Source: Pseudolabrys sp. (GTDB lineage: Bacteria > Pseudomonadota > Alphaproteobacteria > Rhizobiales > Xanthobacteraceae). From it: DNA of 64,000 bases. Position numbers and translations under genes: made by a program. The notes below the pieces were generated by a model. That model saw only the letters and a program-made list of their open reading frames with translations, was not told where the DNA came from and did not search any database. The stretch lies in the NCBI GenBank assembly GCA_022841665.1, contig JALHRB010000016.1:1-64000 (forward strand). The letters are read 5' to 3'. Position 1 is the stretch's first letter; the number at the start of each line of letters is the position of its first letter. This document shows positions 50,892 to 59,244 of the stretch, in pieces.

Positions 50892-53294
50892 TCAACTTGC
50901 TTTCTTGGCCGTTGCCTCGGCGATCATGTCCCCGAGCACGGACGCTCGGAGCGGGAGCGTGTTGATGGAAATGCCGAGCGGTTTGAGCGCGTCATTCACG
51001 GCATTGGCGATTGCCGCCGGGGCACCGAGATAGCCGCTCTCGCCGGAGCCCTTCTGGCCGAGCACGGTGTTGGGCGAGGGGGTCACCTGATGGATGATCT
51101 CGACCGGCGGCACTTCGTGCGAGGACGGCAGCAGATAATCCATGAAGCTCTGCGCGATCATCTGGCCTTCCGGGTCGTAGGCGAATTCCTCGTAGAGCGC
51201 CGCGCCGATGCCGTGGGCGATGCCGCCCATGGTCATGCCGCGCACGATCTTCGGGTTGATGACGGTGCCGCAGTCGTGGCCGATGCGGTAGAGCGCGATC
51301 TCCGGCCGGCCGAGTGCGGGATCGATGGTCACCAGGATCATATGGAATTCGAACGACGTGCAGGGATACATCTGCACGCGGCCATCGGCGGTCGGCAGCT
51401 TGCCGCCGGTCGGCACCTGCATGACGTGGCTCACCGCCAGGCCCGGCTCCATGTCCGGCGGCATGCGGTGATAATTGCGGTGCGCGATCTGCACCAGGTC
51501 CGCCCATTTGATGCGCTTGTCGGGCGCATTGCGGTCGTAGACCTCGCCCCTCTCATACACCGCGCGCTCGGGCGGAATGCCGAGATCGTGCGCGCCGATC
51601 GCCGTGAGCTTGGTTTTCAGCTTCTGCGCCGCCTCGAAGGCTGCGCCGCCCAGCATGATCGCCATGCGGCTGCCGACCGGCGTGCCGCTCGGCAGCGAAT
51701 TCAGCGAATCCGGCCGCACCACGCGCACCAGTTCGGGATCGAGGCCGAGCACTTCGCCGATCACCGTGCCGACCAGCGTCTCGTGCCCCTGACCCGAGGA
51801 GGTGGTGTGCATGGTGGCGGTGATGGAGCCGAGCCCGTCCACCGCGATGCGGCAGGAATCCATGAAGGTCGAGGTGGTGACGTTCGGATTGAGCAGCGCC
51901 TCGAAGGTGGCATTGCCGCCCGACGGCTCCAGCGCGGCCGCGATGCCGATGCCGGCGAGCATCCCTTGCGCGCGCAGGGCGTCGCGCTTCTTCTTGAGTT
52001 CTTCGTAGCTGGTGTGCGCCAGCACCTTGTCGATCAGCGCCAGATAATCGCCGCTGTCGTAAGTGGTGCCGCTCGGGATGGTGTAGGGGAAATCCTCGGT
52101 GCGGATCAAATTGCGCCGGCGTACGTCCATTGGGTCGAGGCCGAGCGTATTGGCGACTTCGTCCACCACGCGCTCGATCGCCACATTGGTCGGCGACTGG
52201 CCGAAGCCGCGCACCGCCTCCTGCGTGGTCTTGTTGGTGACCACGGCGACCGCGCGGTACTGCACGCTCTTTATCCTGTAGGGGCCGACGATGGCGCCGA
52301 CCGGCTTGCCGAGCTGGAACGGCGAGCGGCCGGCATAGGCGCCGACATTCTCCAGCGCGCGCATCTTCATGGAATGGATGACGCCGTCGTCGCCATAGGC
52401 GGCCTCGACGTCGAACAGGCGTTCCGGCCCGTGCGCGTCGCCGCCGCGCATGTTTTCCAGCCGGTCCTCGATCAGCCGCACCGGGAAACCGAGGCGGCGC
52501 GAGAGATAGCCGCACAGCACGGTGTGCTTGATGCCGCGCTTGACGCCGTAGCTGCCGCCGACGTCGACATCGTAATGCACGCGCACCGACGACACCGGCA
52601 CCTTCAGCGCGCTGCCGATCTGGTCGTTGTAGCGCGGCATCTGGATCGAGGCCCAGACGTCGAGGATTTCGCGCCAGGGGTCCCAGCTCGTCACCACGCC
52701 GAAGGTTTCGATCGGCACGGTGGAAGAGCGGCCCCATTTCACCCGCAGCTTCAGGTGACGCGGCGCGGCGGCGAAGTCCTTGTCGACCTCGCCCCAGGTG
52801 AAGGTCTTGTCGAGCAGCACGTTGGAGCCGTGCGCCTGGTGCACGAGGACGCTGTCCTTCTCCATCGCCATCTCGGCGTCGAGCACGAAGGGCAGCTTCT
52901 CGTAGTCGATCCTGACCGCATCGGCCGCGTCCTCGGCGAGCGCGCGGCTGTCGGCGACGACCGCCACCACCCATTCGCCGGCATAGCGCGCGATGTCGAC
53001 GGCGAGCGGCCGGCGCGGCACGTTCGGCGTGTCGAGCCCGGTCATCAGCGGCAGTGTGCCTTGTGCGAGTTCGGCGCCATCGAGCACGTAATGCACGCCC
53101 GCCATCGCCAGCGCGGCGTTCTTGTCGATCGATTTGATGCGGGCGGCGGGGTAGGGGCAGGTCACCAGCGCGACGTGCTTCATGTTCGGCACGTCGATGT
53201 CGGCGACGAAATTGCCTTTGCCGACCACGAAACGGCGGTCCTCGCGCACGCGGCGCTGCGTCGATACGAATGTAAAGCGGCTCGTTTCGCTCAT
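50892..53294 (-). CDS. Molybdopterin-binding large subunit of a CoxL-like hydroxylase (not CO dehydrogenase)
   Basis: An 800-residue xanthine-dehydrogenase-family large subunit. The active-site glutamate is in GQKGSGESGYLGAPAAIANA, and RIGHDCGTVINPKIVRGMTM is a Moco segment. The loop equivalent to the CoxL signature reads EAVRGFGQSPTN, neither the form I AYxCSFR nor the form II AYRGAGR motif, so CO is not the substrate. The ATG at 53294 overlaps the 2Fe-2S gene by four bases. It should hydroxylate an aromatic, heterocyclic or aldehyde substrate in the cytoplasm. The longer open frame upstream is a shadow. Confidence 0.85.
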   Translation of the reverse strand: MSETSRFTFVSTQRRVREDRRFVVGKGNFVADIDVPNMKHVALVTCPYPAARIKSIDKNAALAMAGVHYVLDGAELAQGTLPLMTGLDTPNVPRRPLAVDIARYAGEWVVAVVADSRALAEDAADAVRIDYEKLPFVLDAEMAMEKDSVLVHQAHGSNVLLDKTFTWGEVDKDFAAAPRHLKLRVKWGRSSTVPIETFGVVTSWDPWREILDVWASIQMPRYNDQIGSALKVPVSSVRVHYDVDVGGSYGVKRGIKHTVLCGYLSRRLGFPVRLIEDRLENMRGGDAHGPERLFDVEAAYGDDGVIHSMKMRALENVGAYAGRSPFQLGKPVGAIVGPYRIKSVQYRAVAVVTNKTTQEAVRGFGQSPTNVAIERVVDEVANTLGLDPMDVRRRNLIRTEDFPYTIPSGTTYDSGDYLALIDKVLAHTSYEELKKKRDALRAQGMLAGIGIAAALEPSGGNATFEALLNPNVTTSTFMDSCRIAVDGLGSITATMHTTSSGQGHETLVGTVIGEVLGLDPELVRVVRPDSLNSLPSGTPVGSRMAIMLGGAAFEAAQKLKTKLTAIGAHDLGIPPERAVYERGEVYDRNAPDKRIKWADLVQIAHRNYHRMPPDMEPGLAVSHVMQVPTGGKLPTADGRVQMYPCTSFEFHMILVTIDPALGRPEIALYRIGHDCGTVINPKIVRGMTMGGIAHGIGAALYEEFAYDPEGQMIAQSFMDYLLPSSHEVPPVEIIHQVTPSPNTVLGQKGSGESGYLGAPAAIANAVNDALKPLGISINTLPLRASVLGDMIAEATAKKAS

Positions 53295-53779
53295 GCTCCC
53301 ACCGGCCGGTTGGAGCCGCGCAGGCGCTCGGCGGCGAGCGCGATCGCTTCCACGATCTGGGCGTAGCCGGTGCAGCGGCAGATGTTGCCGGAAATGGCCT
53401 CGACGATCTCCTCGCGCGTGGGCGCGGGATTGTCCGCGAGCAGCGCATGCGCGACCAGGACCATGGCGGGCGTGCAGTAGCCGCACTGCATGCCGTGCGT
53501 CTCGCAGAAGGCATCCTGGATCGGCGACAGCTCGCCCGGGCCCGGCGTGACGCCTTCGACGGTGGTAATCGTGGAGCCTTCCGCCTGCGGCGCAAACATT
53601 AGGCAGGAGCGCACGGCGACGCCGTCGACCAGCACGGTGCAGGCGCCGCAGACGCCGTGCTCGCAGCCGGCATGCGCGCCGGTGAGCTTGAGCGTGTCGC
53701 GCAAGGTATCGAGCAGCGTGGTGCGCGGCTCGACATCGAGCGCGTGCGCTTGCCCGTTGACGGAAAGTTTAACGTGCAT
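53291..53779 (-). CDS. 2Fe-2S small subunit of the CoxLSM-like hydroxylase
   Basis: The 162 residues include both cluster motifs: CEHGVCGACTVLVDG with SCLM, then MQCGYCTPAMVL and NICRCTGY. This is the CoxS/CutS-type electron-transfer subunit between Moco and FAD. It starts with MHVKLSVNG at 53779, overlapping the FAD subunit gene by 11 bases, and ends overlapping the large subunit. The order FAD, FeS, Mo (M-S-L) is a usual one for these operons. Confidence 0.9.
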   Translation of the reverse strand: MHVKLSVNGQAHALDVEPRTTLLDTLRDTLKLTGAHAGCEHGVCGACTVLVDGVAVRSCLMFAPQAEGSTITTVEGVTPGPGELSPIQDAFCETHGMQCGYCTPAMVLVAHALLADNPAPTREEIVEAISGNICRCTGYAQIVEAIALAAERLRGSNRPVGA

Positions 53780-54650
53780 GGCGGCCTCCTAGCGCATGCG
53801 CGCGCGCGTCGGCAACCGCGCGGGCGGCGAGCGTCGCGGCGACGCGCCGGCGGTATTCGGCCGAAGCATGCAGGTCGGCGACCGTCTCGATGTCGGCAAG
53901 TGCCGCGCGTACGGCCTCGCGCACCGCCTCAGGCGACAGCGTCGTCCCGGTCAGTTGCGCCTCCGCGGCATCGAGCCGCAGCGGCACGTCGGCGATGGCA
54001 CCGACGGCGATGGCGATGCGTTTGGCGGTGCCGTCATCGGCCAGCTCCACCTGCGCCGCCGCCGATGCGAAAGCGAAGTCGCTGGCGCGCGCGTTCACTT
54101 CGTGGAAGCCGACGCCCACTTTGCCTTGCCAGACCGGAAAGCGCACCGCCGAGAGGCACGCGCCCATCGGCAGCGCCGTGATGGTCGGGCCGATGAAGAA
54201 GTCGCGCGCCGGCAGCTCGCCGCTCTCGTCCTTCGTCTTGTAATGCAATGTCGCGTCCAGCGTGACCGCCACCAGCGCCAGCTCCGCCGCCGGGTCGGCA
54301 TGCGCGAGCGAGCCGCCGATGGTGCCGCGCGCCCGTGTCGCGGCGTGGCCGATATGCGGGATAGCGCACGCCATCAGCGGCAGCCGGGTCCTCACCAGCG
54401 TGTCGCGCTCCATCAGGCATTGCCGCGTGCCCGAGCCGAACGACAGCATGTCGCCGTCGTCGCGGATGTAGGAAAGTTCTGCGATGCGGGCGATGTCGAT
54501 GAGCCGTGTCGGCCGCGCCAGCCGCATGGCCATCATCGGCACCAAAGTCTGGCCACCCGCGATCACGCGCGCGCCATCGTCGGCCGCCAGCAGCGCGCAG
54601 GCTTCGTCGATGTCGGCGGGACGGGAATACTCGAACGGCGCTGCTTTCAT
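53769..54650 (-). CDS. FAD-binding medium subunit of the CoxLSM-like hydroxylase
   Basis: A 293-residue FAD protein. The two FAD-pyrophosphate motifs AGGQTLVPMMAMRL near residue 32 and ATRARGTIGGSLAHADPAAE near residue 105 are diagnostic of CoxM/CutM-type subunits. It passes electrons from the 2Fe-2S clusters to an acceptor. It is the first gene of the long minus-strand operon and starts at ATG 54650. Its upstream region is shared with the divergent IclR regulator gene, which probably controls it. Confidence 0.9.
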   Translation of the reverse strand: MKAAPFEYSRPADIDEACALLAADDGARVIAGGQTLVPMMAMRLARPTRLIDIARIAELSYIRDDGDMLSFGSGTRQCLMERDTLVRTRLPLMACAIPHIGHAATRARGTIGGSLAHADPAAELALVAVTLDATLHYKTKDESGELPARDFFIGPTITALPMGACLSAVRFPVWQGKVGVGFHEVNARASDFAFASAAAQVELADDGTAKRIAIAVGAIADVPLRLDAAEAQLTGTTLSPEAVREAVRAALADIETVADLHASAEYRRRVAATLAARAVADARAHALGGRHAR

Positions 54651-54925
54651 GAAACGCTACGCTTACTTTCGCGGGATCGCTGTTTTGCCCGGCTGAGGCC
54701 AAGCGGCAAGCTGCCGGTGGTTGTGCCGGGCCGGGCGCGGCGCGGTACGGTTAGAGTTTCCGCCGGATGACCGCAACCCTCAAAAGTGCATGGTTTCGCC
54801 GCGCCGGCGTTTTCATCGCGCAAGGCTTTCTGCCCGGCGCGCATGTGCCACATCGTGGAATACGCATTTGCCATGCGAAAAAGCGGTGGTAGGGTCTAGG
54901 GCTACGATAAAGGGGAGTCCCCGAC
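54651..54925. promoter_or_regulatory. Divergent control region between the hydroxylase operon and iclR-type gene
   Basis: The 275 bases hold no recognisable gene. CGCAT-TTGCC-ATGCG at 54863-54877 is a perfect five-base inverted repeat 48 bases before the IclR start and is my best candidate for an IclR operator. AAAGGGGAG just before the GTG at 54926 is the ribosome binding site. Confidence 0.4.
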
Positions 54926-55813
54926 GTGAGCGCGCAACCGAAACGGGGTTTTGTACGCCCGGCGCGGGGCCAGGCCCGCAGCGCGGACGTCCATACCATC
55001 GAGCAGGACGGCGACCGCCAGCGTGGCGGGGGCGTGCAGTCGATCGGCCGTGCCTTCGGCATCCTGGAGGAGATCGCGCGCAACCGCGACGGGATCGGGC
55101 TGGCGGAGCTGAGCAAGCGCGTCGGCCTGCACAATTCGACCACCTTCCACCTGGTGAAGACCATGGTGTCGCTCGGCTACGTGCGCCAGCTCAAGGATTC
55201 CAAGCGCTACCGCATCGGCCGTCCGTTGTTCGCGCTGGCGGCGAGCGCGCTCGACGAAGTCGAGATGATGAGCCTGGCTACGCCGGTGCTCGAGGGACTG
55301 TCGCGCGAGACCGGCGAGAGCGCGCATTTTTCCGTCCACATGGGCGACGCCGTCGTGGTGCTGGCGCGCACCGGCGGGCAGGGCGCCTTCCAGTTGAGCG
55401 ACCGCGTCGGCGTGGTGCGGCCGGCGCATTGCACCGCGCTCGGCAAGCTGATGCTGGCCGCGATGACGGACGACCAGTTCGCCCGCTTCCTGCGCCGCGC
55501 CGAGCTCAAGGCCCATACGCCGAAGACGATCACCTCCGTCGACGCCCTGCGCCGCGAGATCGCCACCGTGCGGCGCGCCGGCATGGCCTTCGACGACGGA
55601 GAGTTCGACGCCGAGCTGCGCTGCGTGGCGCTGCCGGTGCGCGACTTTACTGGTCAGGTCATCGGCGCCATCGGCATTTCCGGCCCGGTCTGGCGGCTGT
55701 CGATCGAGGCCTTGCAGAAGCGCGCCCGGCTTGTGCGCGTCGCCGCCGACCGCCTGTCGGCCGAGTTCGGCTACGCCGGCGAAGCCGAGCCGCGGGTGAA
55801 GGCGGCGGTCTAA
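54926..55813 (+). CDS. IclR-family transcriptional regulator
   Basis: A 295-residue regulator. A 35-residue polar leader is followed by the winged helix (QSIGRAFGILEEIAR, LAELSKRVGLHNSTTFHLVK) and the effector domain (HFSVHMGDAVVVLART, HCTALGKLMLAAM, and VALPVRDFTGQVIGAIGISG near the end). IclR proteins of this type control aromatic and acid catabolism. It starts at GTG 54926 with GGGGAG nine bases upstream. It diverges from the molybdenum hydroxylase operon and is 11 bases before a DapA-like gene, so it probably regulates one or both. Confidence 0.9.
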   Translation: MSAQPKRGFVRPARGQARSADVHTIEQDGDRQRGGGVQSIGRAFGILEEIARNRDGIGLAELSKRVGLHNSTTFHLVKTMVSLGYVRQLKDSKRYRIGRPLFALAASALDEVEMMSLATPVLEGLSRETGESAHFSVHMGDAVVVLARTGGQGAFQLSDRVGVVRPAHCTALGKLMLAAMTDDQFARFLRRAELKAHTPKTITSVDALRREIATVRRAGMAFDDGEFDAELRCVALPVRDFTGQVIGAIGISGPVWRLSIEALQKRARLVRVAADRLSAEFGYAGEAEPRVKAAV

Positions 55814-55824
55814 GGAGAAGCATC

Positions 55825-56778
55825 ATGCCCCGCCACGCAAGCTACATCCCGCACGGCGTCATCCCGGCCGTGCTGCTGCCGTTCGACAACGACCTCGCCA
55901 TCGACGAGCCGAACTTCCGCAAGCACCTGCGCGACGTCGCCGCGGTCGAGGGCCTCTCCGCCATCACACTTAATGCGCATTCGACCGAGGTCGGCTCCTG
56001 CACGTTCGACGAGCAGCGCCGCGTGCTCGACATCGCGCAGGACGAGATCGGCGCCCGCTTGCCGATCGTCAACGGCATCTGGGCCGACGGCAGTATCGAG
56101 GCCGCGCGCATCGCCAGGATGGCGGCGCAGGGCGGCGCCTCGGCGCTGCTGGTGTTTCCGCCGGCGCCCTTCACGCTCGGACAGTCGCCGGCCATGGCGC
56201 TCGCACATTTCAAGCGCATCGCCGACGCCACCGACCTGCCACTGATCGTGTTCCAGTATCCGCTCGCCACCGGCCAGGGCTATCCGAAGGATACGCTCTT
56301 GAAGCTGTGCGAAGAGGTGCCTTCGATCCGCGCCATCAAGGACTGGATCGGCAACGTGCCGCACCACGAATGGCACGTGCGCACGCTGCAGCACCTGGCG
56401 CGGCCGGTGAACGTGCTGACCACGCACAGCGCCTGGCTGTTCTCCTCGCTGGTGCTCGGCTGCAACGGGCTTCTGTCCGGCTCGGGCAGCGTGATCGCAG
56501 ATTTGCAGGCGCGCCTGTTCCGCGCGGTGCAGGGCGACGATCTTGCGGAGGCCAAGCGCCTCAACGACCGCATCGAGCCGCTGATGCGCGTGTTCTACGC
56601 CGATCCCTTCGTCGACATGCACAACCGCATGAAGGAGGCGCTGGTGCTGCTCGGCAAATTGCCGCGCGCGGTGGTGCGCCCGCCGCTGGTGAAGATCCAG
56701 GCGGCCGAGATCGCGCGCATCCGTCAGGCGCTGGTCGAGGCGGGGCTGCTGGACAAGAGCGCAAGAGACGCGGCCTAG
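55825..56778 (+). CDS. DapA-family lyase/aldolase (dihydrodipicolinate synthase-like)
   Basis: A 317-residue TIM-barrel class I aldolase. The Schiff-base lysine is in VPSIRAIKDWIGN and the partner tyrosine in LIVFQYPLATGQGY. The pyruvate-binding motif of true DapA (GTTGE) is altered to AHSTEVG, so lysine biosynthesis is unlikely. Relatives cleave or form bonds to pyruvate or other 2-oxo acids, and some are hydratase-aldolases of aromatic catabolism. AAGGAG precedes the ATG at 55825. The long frame open further upstream is an iclR shadow. Cotranscription with the regulator is likely. Confidence 0.82.
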   Translation: MPRHASYIPHGVIPAVLLPFDNDLAIDEPNFRKHLRDVAAVEGLSAITLNAHSTEVGSCTFDEQRRVLDIAQDEIGARLPIVNGIWADGSIEAARIARMAAQGGASALLVFPPAPFTLGQSPAMALAHFKRIADATDLPLIVFQYPLATGQGYPKDTLLKLCEEVPSIRAIKDWIGNVPHHEWHVRTLQHLARPVNVLTTHSAWLFSSLVLGCNGLLSGSGSVIADLQARLFRAVQGDDLAEAKRLNDRIEPLMRVFYADPFVDMHNRMKEALVLLGKLPRAVVRPPLVKIQAAEIARIRQALVEAGLLDKSARDAA

Positions 56779-56795
56779 CTTCGGGAGCTATACTG

Positions 56796-56851
56796 GATTC
56801 CGGGTTCGCTCGCTTTGCTCGCGTCCCGGGATGACGCGCAAGCGCGCGTCA
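56796..56851. terminator. Pair of hairpins between convergent genes (candidate bidirectional terminator)
   Basis: A first hairpin at about 56800-56830 pairs CCGGG with CCCGG around CGCTCGCTTTGCTCGCG. A second is perfect: TGACGCGC (56832-56839), loop AAGC, GCGCGTCA (56844-56851). The second includes the stop codon of the minus-strand DUF1445 gene. There is no uridine tract, so terminator function is uncertain; the first also resembles a dispersed intergenic repeat. Confidence 0.45.
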
Positions 56852-57664
56852 CATTATCGCGAACTCGGAATTCTTCCGGTCCGTCACCAGCATGCTGCCG
56901 GGGTAATGCGTGATGCAGAACTCCGGCTTCACGGTTGCGATCACCGATTGCGGCGTCACGCCGCAGGCCCAGAACACCGGCAACTCGTCGTCGCCGACCG
57001 GCACGGCGTCGCCGTAGTCGGGCTTGGCCAGCTCGCGGATGCCGATCAGCTCCGGCTTGCCGATATGCACTGGCGCGCCGTGCACGGCCGGAAAGCGCGT
57101 GGTGATCTGCACGGCGCGAATCGCGTCGGCGGGCGACATCGGCCGCATCGACACCACCATAGGCCCGTGGAACGGACCGGCCGCCTGCGTCTGCACGGAA
57201 GTGCGGTACATCGGCACGTTGCGGCCAAGCGCGATGTGGCGCACTTCGATGCCGTCCGCCATCAGCGCCTCCTCGAATGAAAACGAGCAGCCGATGACAA
57301 AGCTCACCAGGTCGTCGCGCCAGAACTCACGCACGTCCTCCGGCTCCGCCACCAGCTCGCCGTTCTTCCAGACGCGATAGCGCGGAATGTCGGTGCGGAT
57401 GTCGAGGTCCTCGCCCAGTTCCGGCACCCGCCCGTCGCCCGGCGCCGACAGGCCGATGAGGGGGCAGGGCTTAGGGTTGAGCTGGCAGAAGCGCAGGAAA
57501 TCGGCGGCGAGCGCCTTGGGCAGCACGGCGAGGTTGCCCTGCACATAACCGGGCGCGAGCCCCGCGGTTGGCCCCCGATGCGCACCCGCCCGGATTGCAA
57601 GCCGCGCGGCCCGTGCACCGCCGGTATCGACCGCGTCGTCTCGACGCATGGGGGTGACCGTCAT
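56849..57664 (-). CDS. DUF1445-family putative hydro-lyase
   Basis: A 271-residue protein of the DUF1445/YcsI family. It shows [19 protein letters not shown] near the start, [35 protein letters not shown] with the conserved cysteine, and [20 protein letters not shown] near the end. Bacterial members are annotated as putative hydro-lyases, and a homologous domain occurs in eukaryotic D-glutamate cyclase. The reaction here is unknown. The ATG at 57664 is chosen; another ATG lies five codons later. It is convergent with the DapA-like gene and divergent from the Liv-type operon. Confidence 0.82.
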   Translation of the reverse strand: MTVTPMRRDDAVDTGGARAARLAIRAGAHRGPTAGLAPGYVQGNLAVLPKALAADFLRFCQLNPKPCPLIGLSAPGDGRVPELGEDLDIRTDIPRYRVWKNGELVAEPEDVREFWRDDLVSFVIGCSFSFEEALMADGIEVRHIALGRNVPMYRTSVQTQAAGPFHGPMVVSMRPMSPADAIRAVQITTRFPAVHGAPVHIGKPELIGIRELAKPDYGDAVPVGDDELPVFWACGVTPQSVIATVKPEFCITHYPGSMLVTDRKNSEFAIM

Positions 57665-57864
57665 GGCCGCCGTCCGTCGCCTTTGTGCACAGCAGTTTTC
57701 ATCCCGTCGCATCCCGCGCAATGAATCCGGTGGGCACGATCCGATCATGTGAAGCAGTCTGTATCAATATGAAAAATAGCGGTTGAAACTTGATCCCGGA
57801 TCGCGTTTCCTTGCGGGACATTGAACGGAGCCCGGTCAACAGGGCGCGTCAGGGGAGGTAACGA
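57665..57864. promoter_or_regulatory. Divergent region upstream of the Liv-type transporter operon
   Basis: The 200 bases contain no gene. A strong GGGGAGG at 57852-57858 serves the ATG at 57865. AT-rich stretches near 57760-57790 could hold promoters, but I see no convincing -35/-10 pair. Confidence 0.35.
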
Positions 57865-59154
57865 ATGTCACTTTACGTCAGGATTCCGTTTGCGCTGGCC
57901 GCGCTGGCTTCGGCGGCTGCCATCGCGCCGGCGCACGCGCAACAGGCGCCGATCAAGATCGGCATCGTCTCATTCTTGACCGGGCCGGCTGCTTCGCCGT
58001 TCGGCATCCCGGGCCGCAACGGCGCCGAGATCGTGCTCGAGGCTTTCAATGCCGGCAAGGCGCCGGCGCCGTTCGACAAGGTCGGCTTCGGCGGCACCAA
58101 GCTCGAAGCCAAATATGTCGATGAGGCCGGCTCGGTGCAGAACGTCGTCACCGAGTTCCGCAACCTCGTGCAGCGCGACCAGGTCGACGCCGTCGTCGGT
58201 TACATCTCGTCCGGAAGCTGTCTCGCGGTGGCCCCGGTCGCCGACGAGCTCAAGGCGCTCACCGTGTTCTACGACTGCGGCACGCCGCGCATCTTCGAGG
58301 AAAAGGCGCGCAGTTACGTCTTCCGTGTCAGCCCGCACGCCACCATGGACGGCGTCGGCGCGGCCCGCTATCTGGTCGCCAAGAAGAAGAACCTCACCAG
58401 TTTCTCGGGCATCAACCAGAACTACGCCTGGGGCCAGGATAGCTGGCGCGACTTCGCCGGCGCCATGAAGGTGCTGGCGCCCAAGGCTACCGCCGACAAG
58501 GTGCTGTTCCCGAAACTGTTCGCCGGCGAATACGGCGCCGAAATCTCGACGCTGCTGACTTCGAAGTCGCAGGCCGTCCATACCAGCTTCTGGAACGGCG
58601 ACCTCGAAAGCTTCACCTATCAGCAGTCGGCGCGCGGTCTCGACAAGCGCATGACCATCATCATGACGACCGGCGAAGCCGGCATGTGGCGCATGCGCGA
58701 CAAGCTGCCGGACGGCACCATCATCGGCGGCCGCGGCGCCAACGGTCCGCTCGCGCGCGACACCGACATCAACAAGTGGTTCCACCAGATCTACATGGAC
58801 CGCTACAACACGCCGCCGACCTATCCGGCCTATCAGATGGCGCAGTCGCTGCTCGGCCTCAAGCTCGCCTACGAGAAGGCCAAGAAGGGCGACGCCAAGC
58901 CGACGACCGATGAGATCGCCGCCGCGTTCAAGGGCATCGAATTCACCGGCCCCGCCGGCCACGTGAAGATGGCGCTCGGCAACGGCCACCAGGGCATCAC
59001 CGAGACGGCCTACGGCACTTACAAGTTCAACAAGCAGAAGAACATGCCCGAGATCGTCGACATCATGCGCTTCCCCGCGGAATGCGTTAATCCGCCGGCA
59101 GGCATCGACGCCGACAAGTGGATCGCCGACGGCATGAAGGGCGCCAAGTGCTGA
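57865..59154 (+). CDS. Branched-chain amino acid/aromatic-type ABC substrate-binding protein
   Basis: A 429-residue periplasmic binding protein of the LivK/peripla_BP_6 family. It has a signal peptide (IPFALAALASAAAIAPAHA, cleavage after AHA), then IKIGIVSFLTGPAASPFGIP and FRVSPHATMDGVGAARYLVA. Relatives bind branched-chain amino acids, amides or aromatic acids. The pocket cannot be read for specificity. It is the first gene of the complete LivKHMGF-type operon and is followed by a stable hairpin. Confidence 0.88.
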   Translation: MSLYVRIPFALAALASAAAIAPAHAQQAPIKIGIVSFLTGPAASPFGIPGRNGAEIVLEAFNAGKAPAPFDKVGFGGTKLEAKYVDEAGSVQNVVTEFRNLVQRDQVDAVVGYISSGSCLAVAPVADELKALTVFYDCGTPRIFEEKARSYVFRVSPHATMDGVGAARYLVAKKKNLTSFSGINQNYAWGQDSWRDFAGAMKVLAPKATADKVLFPKLFAGEYGAEISTLLTSKSQAVHTSFWNGDLESFTYQQSARGLDKRMTIIMTTGEAGMWRMRDKLPDGTIIGGRGANGPLARDTDINKWFHQIYMDRYNTPPTYPAYQMAQSLLGLKLAYEKAKKGDAKPTTDEIAAAFKGIEFTGPAGHVKMALGNGHQGITETAYGTYKFNKQKNMPEIVDIMRFPAECVNPPAGIDADKWIADGMKGAKC

Positions 59155-59184
59155 CGCGCCGACGGTGAAAAAACTGTATTGCGC

Positions 59185-59214
59185 GGCGGGGGAAGGCGCT
59201 GACCTTCTCCCGCC
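59185..59214 (+). promoter_or_regulatory. Intercistronic hairpin between binding protein and permease genes
   Basis: GGCGGG-G-GAAGG, loop CGCTGA, CCTTC-T-CCCGCC forms an 11-pair stem with one mismatch in the 90-base gap. Such hairpins after binding-protein genes stabilise the upstream mRNA or partly terminate it, giving more binding protein than permease. Function is inferred. Confidence 0.6.
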
Positions 59215-59244
59215 GTCCTGTCCTCGCAAACCTCCGGGTCCCTT

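Noticed and set aside
50640-53366. 908-codon open frame on the plus strand
   Set aside because: It is antisense to the molybdenum hydroxylase large subunit; it is histidine- and arginine-rich and without recognisable domains.
50892-54650. Aerobic carbon monoxide dehydrogenase
   Set aside because: The large subunit lacks both known CO dehydrogenase loop signatures, and no coxD/E/F maturation genes are adjacent.
54721-55824. In-frame extension upstream of the DapA-like gene
   Set aside because: It overlaps the IclR gene in another frame; AAGGAG and the family N-terminus support the ATG at 55825.
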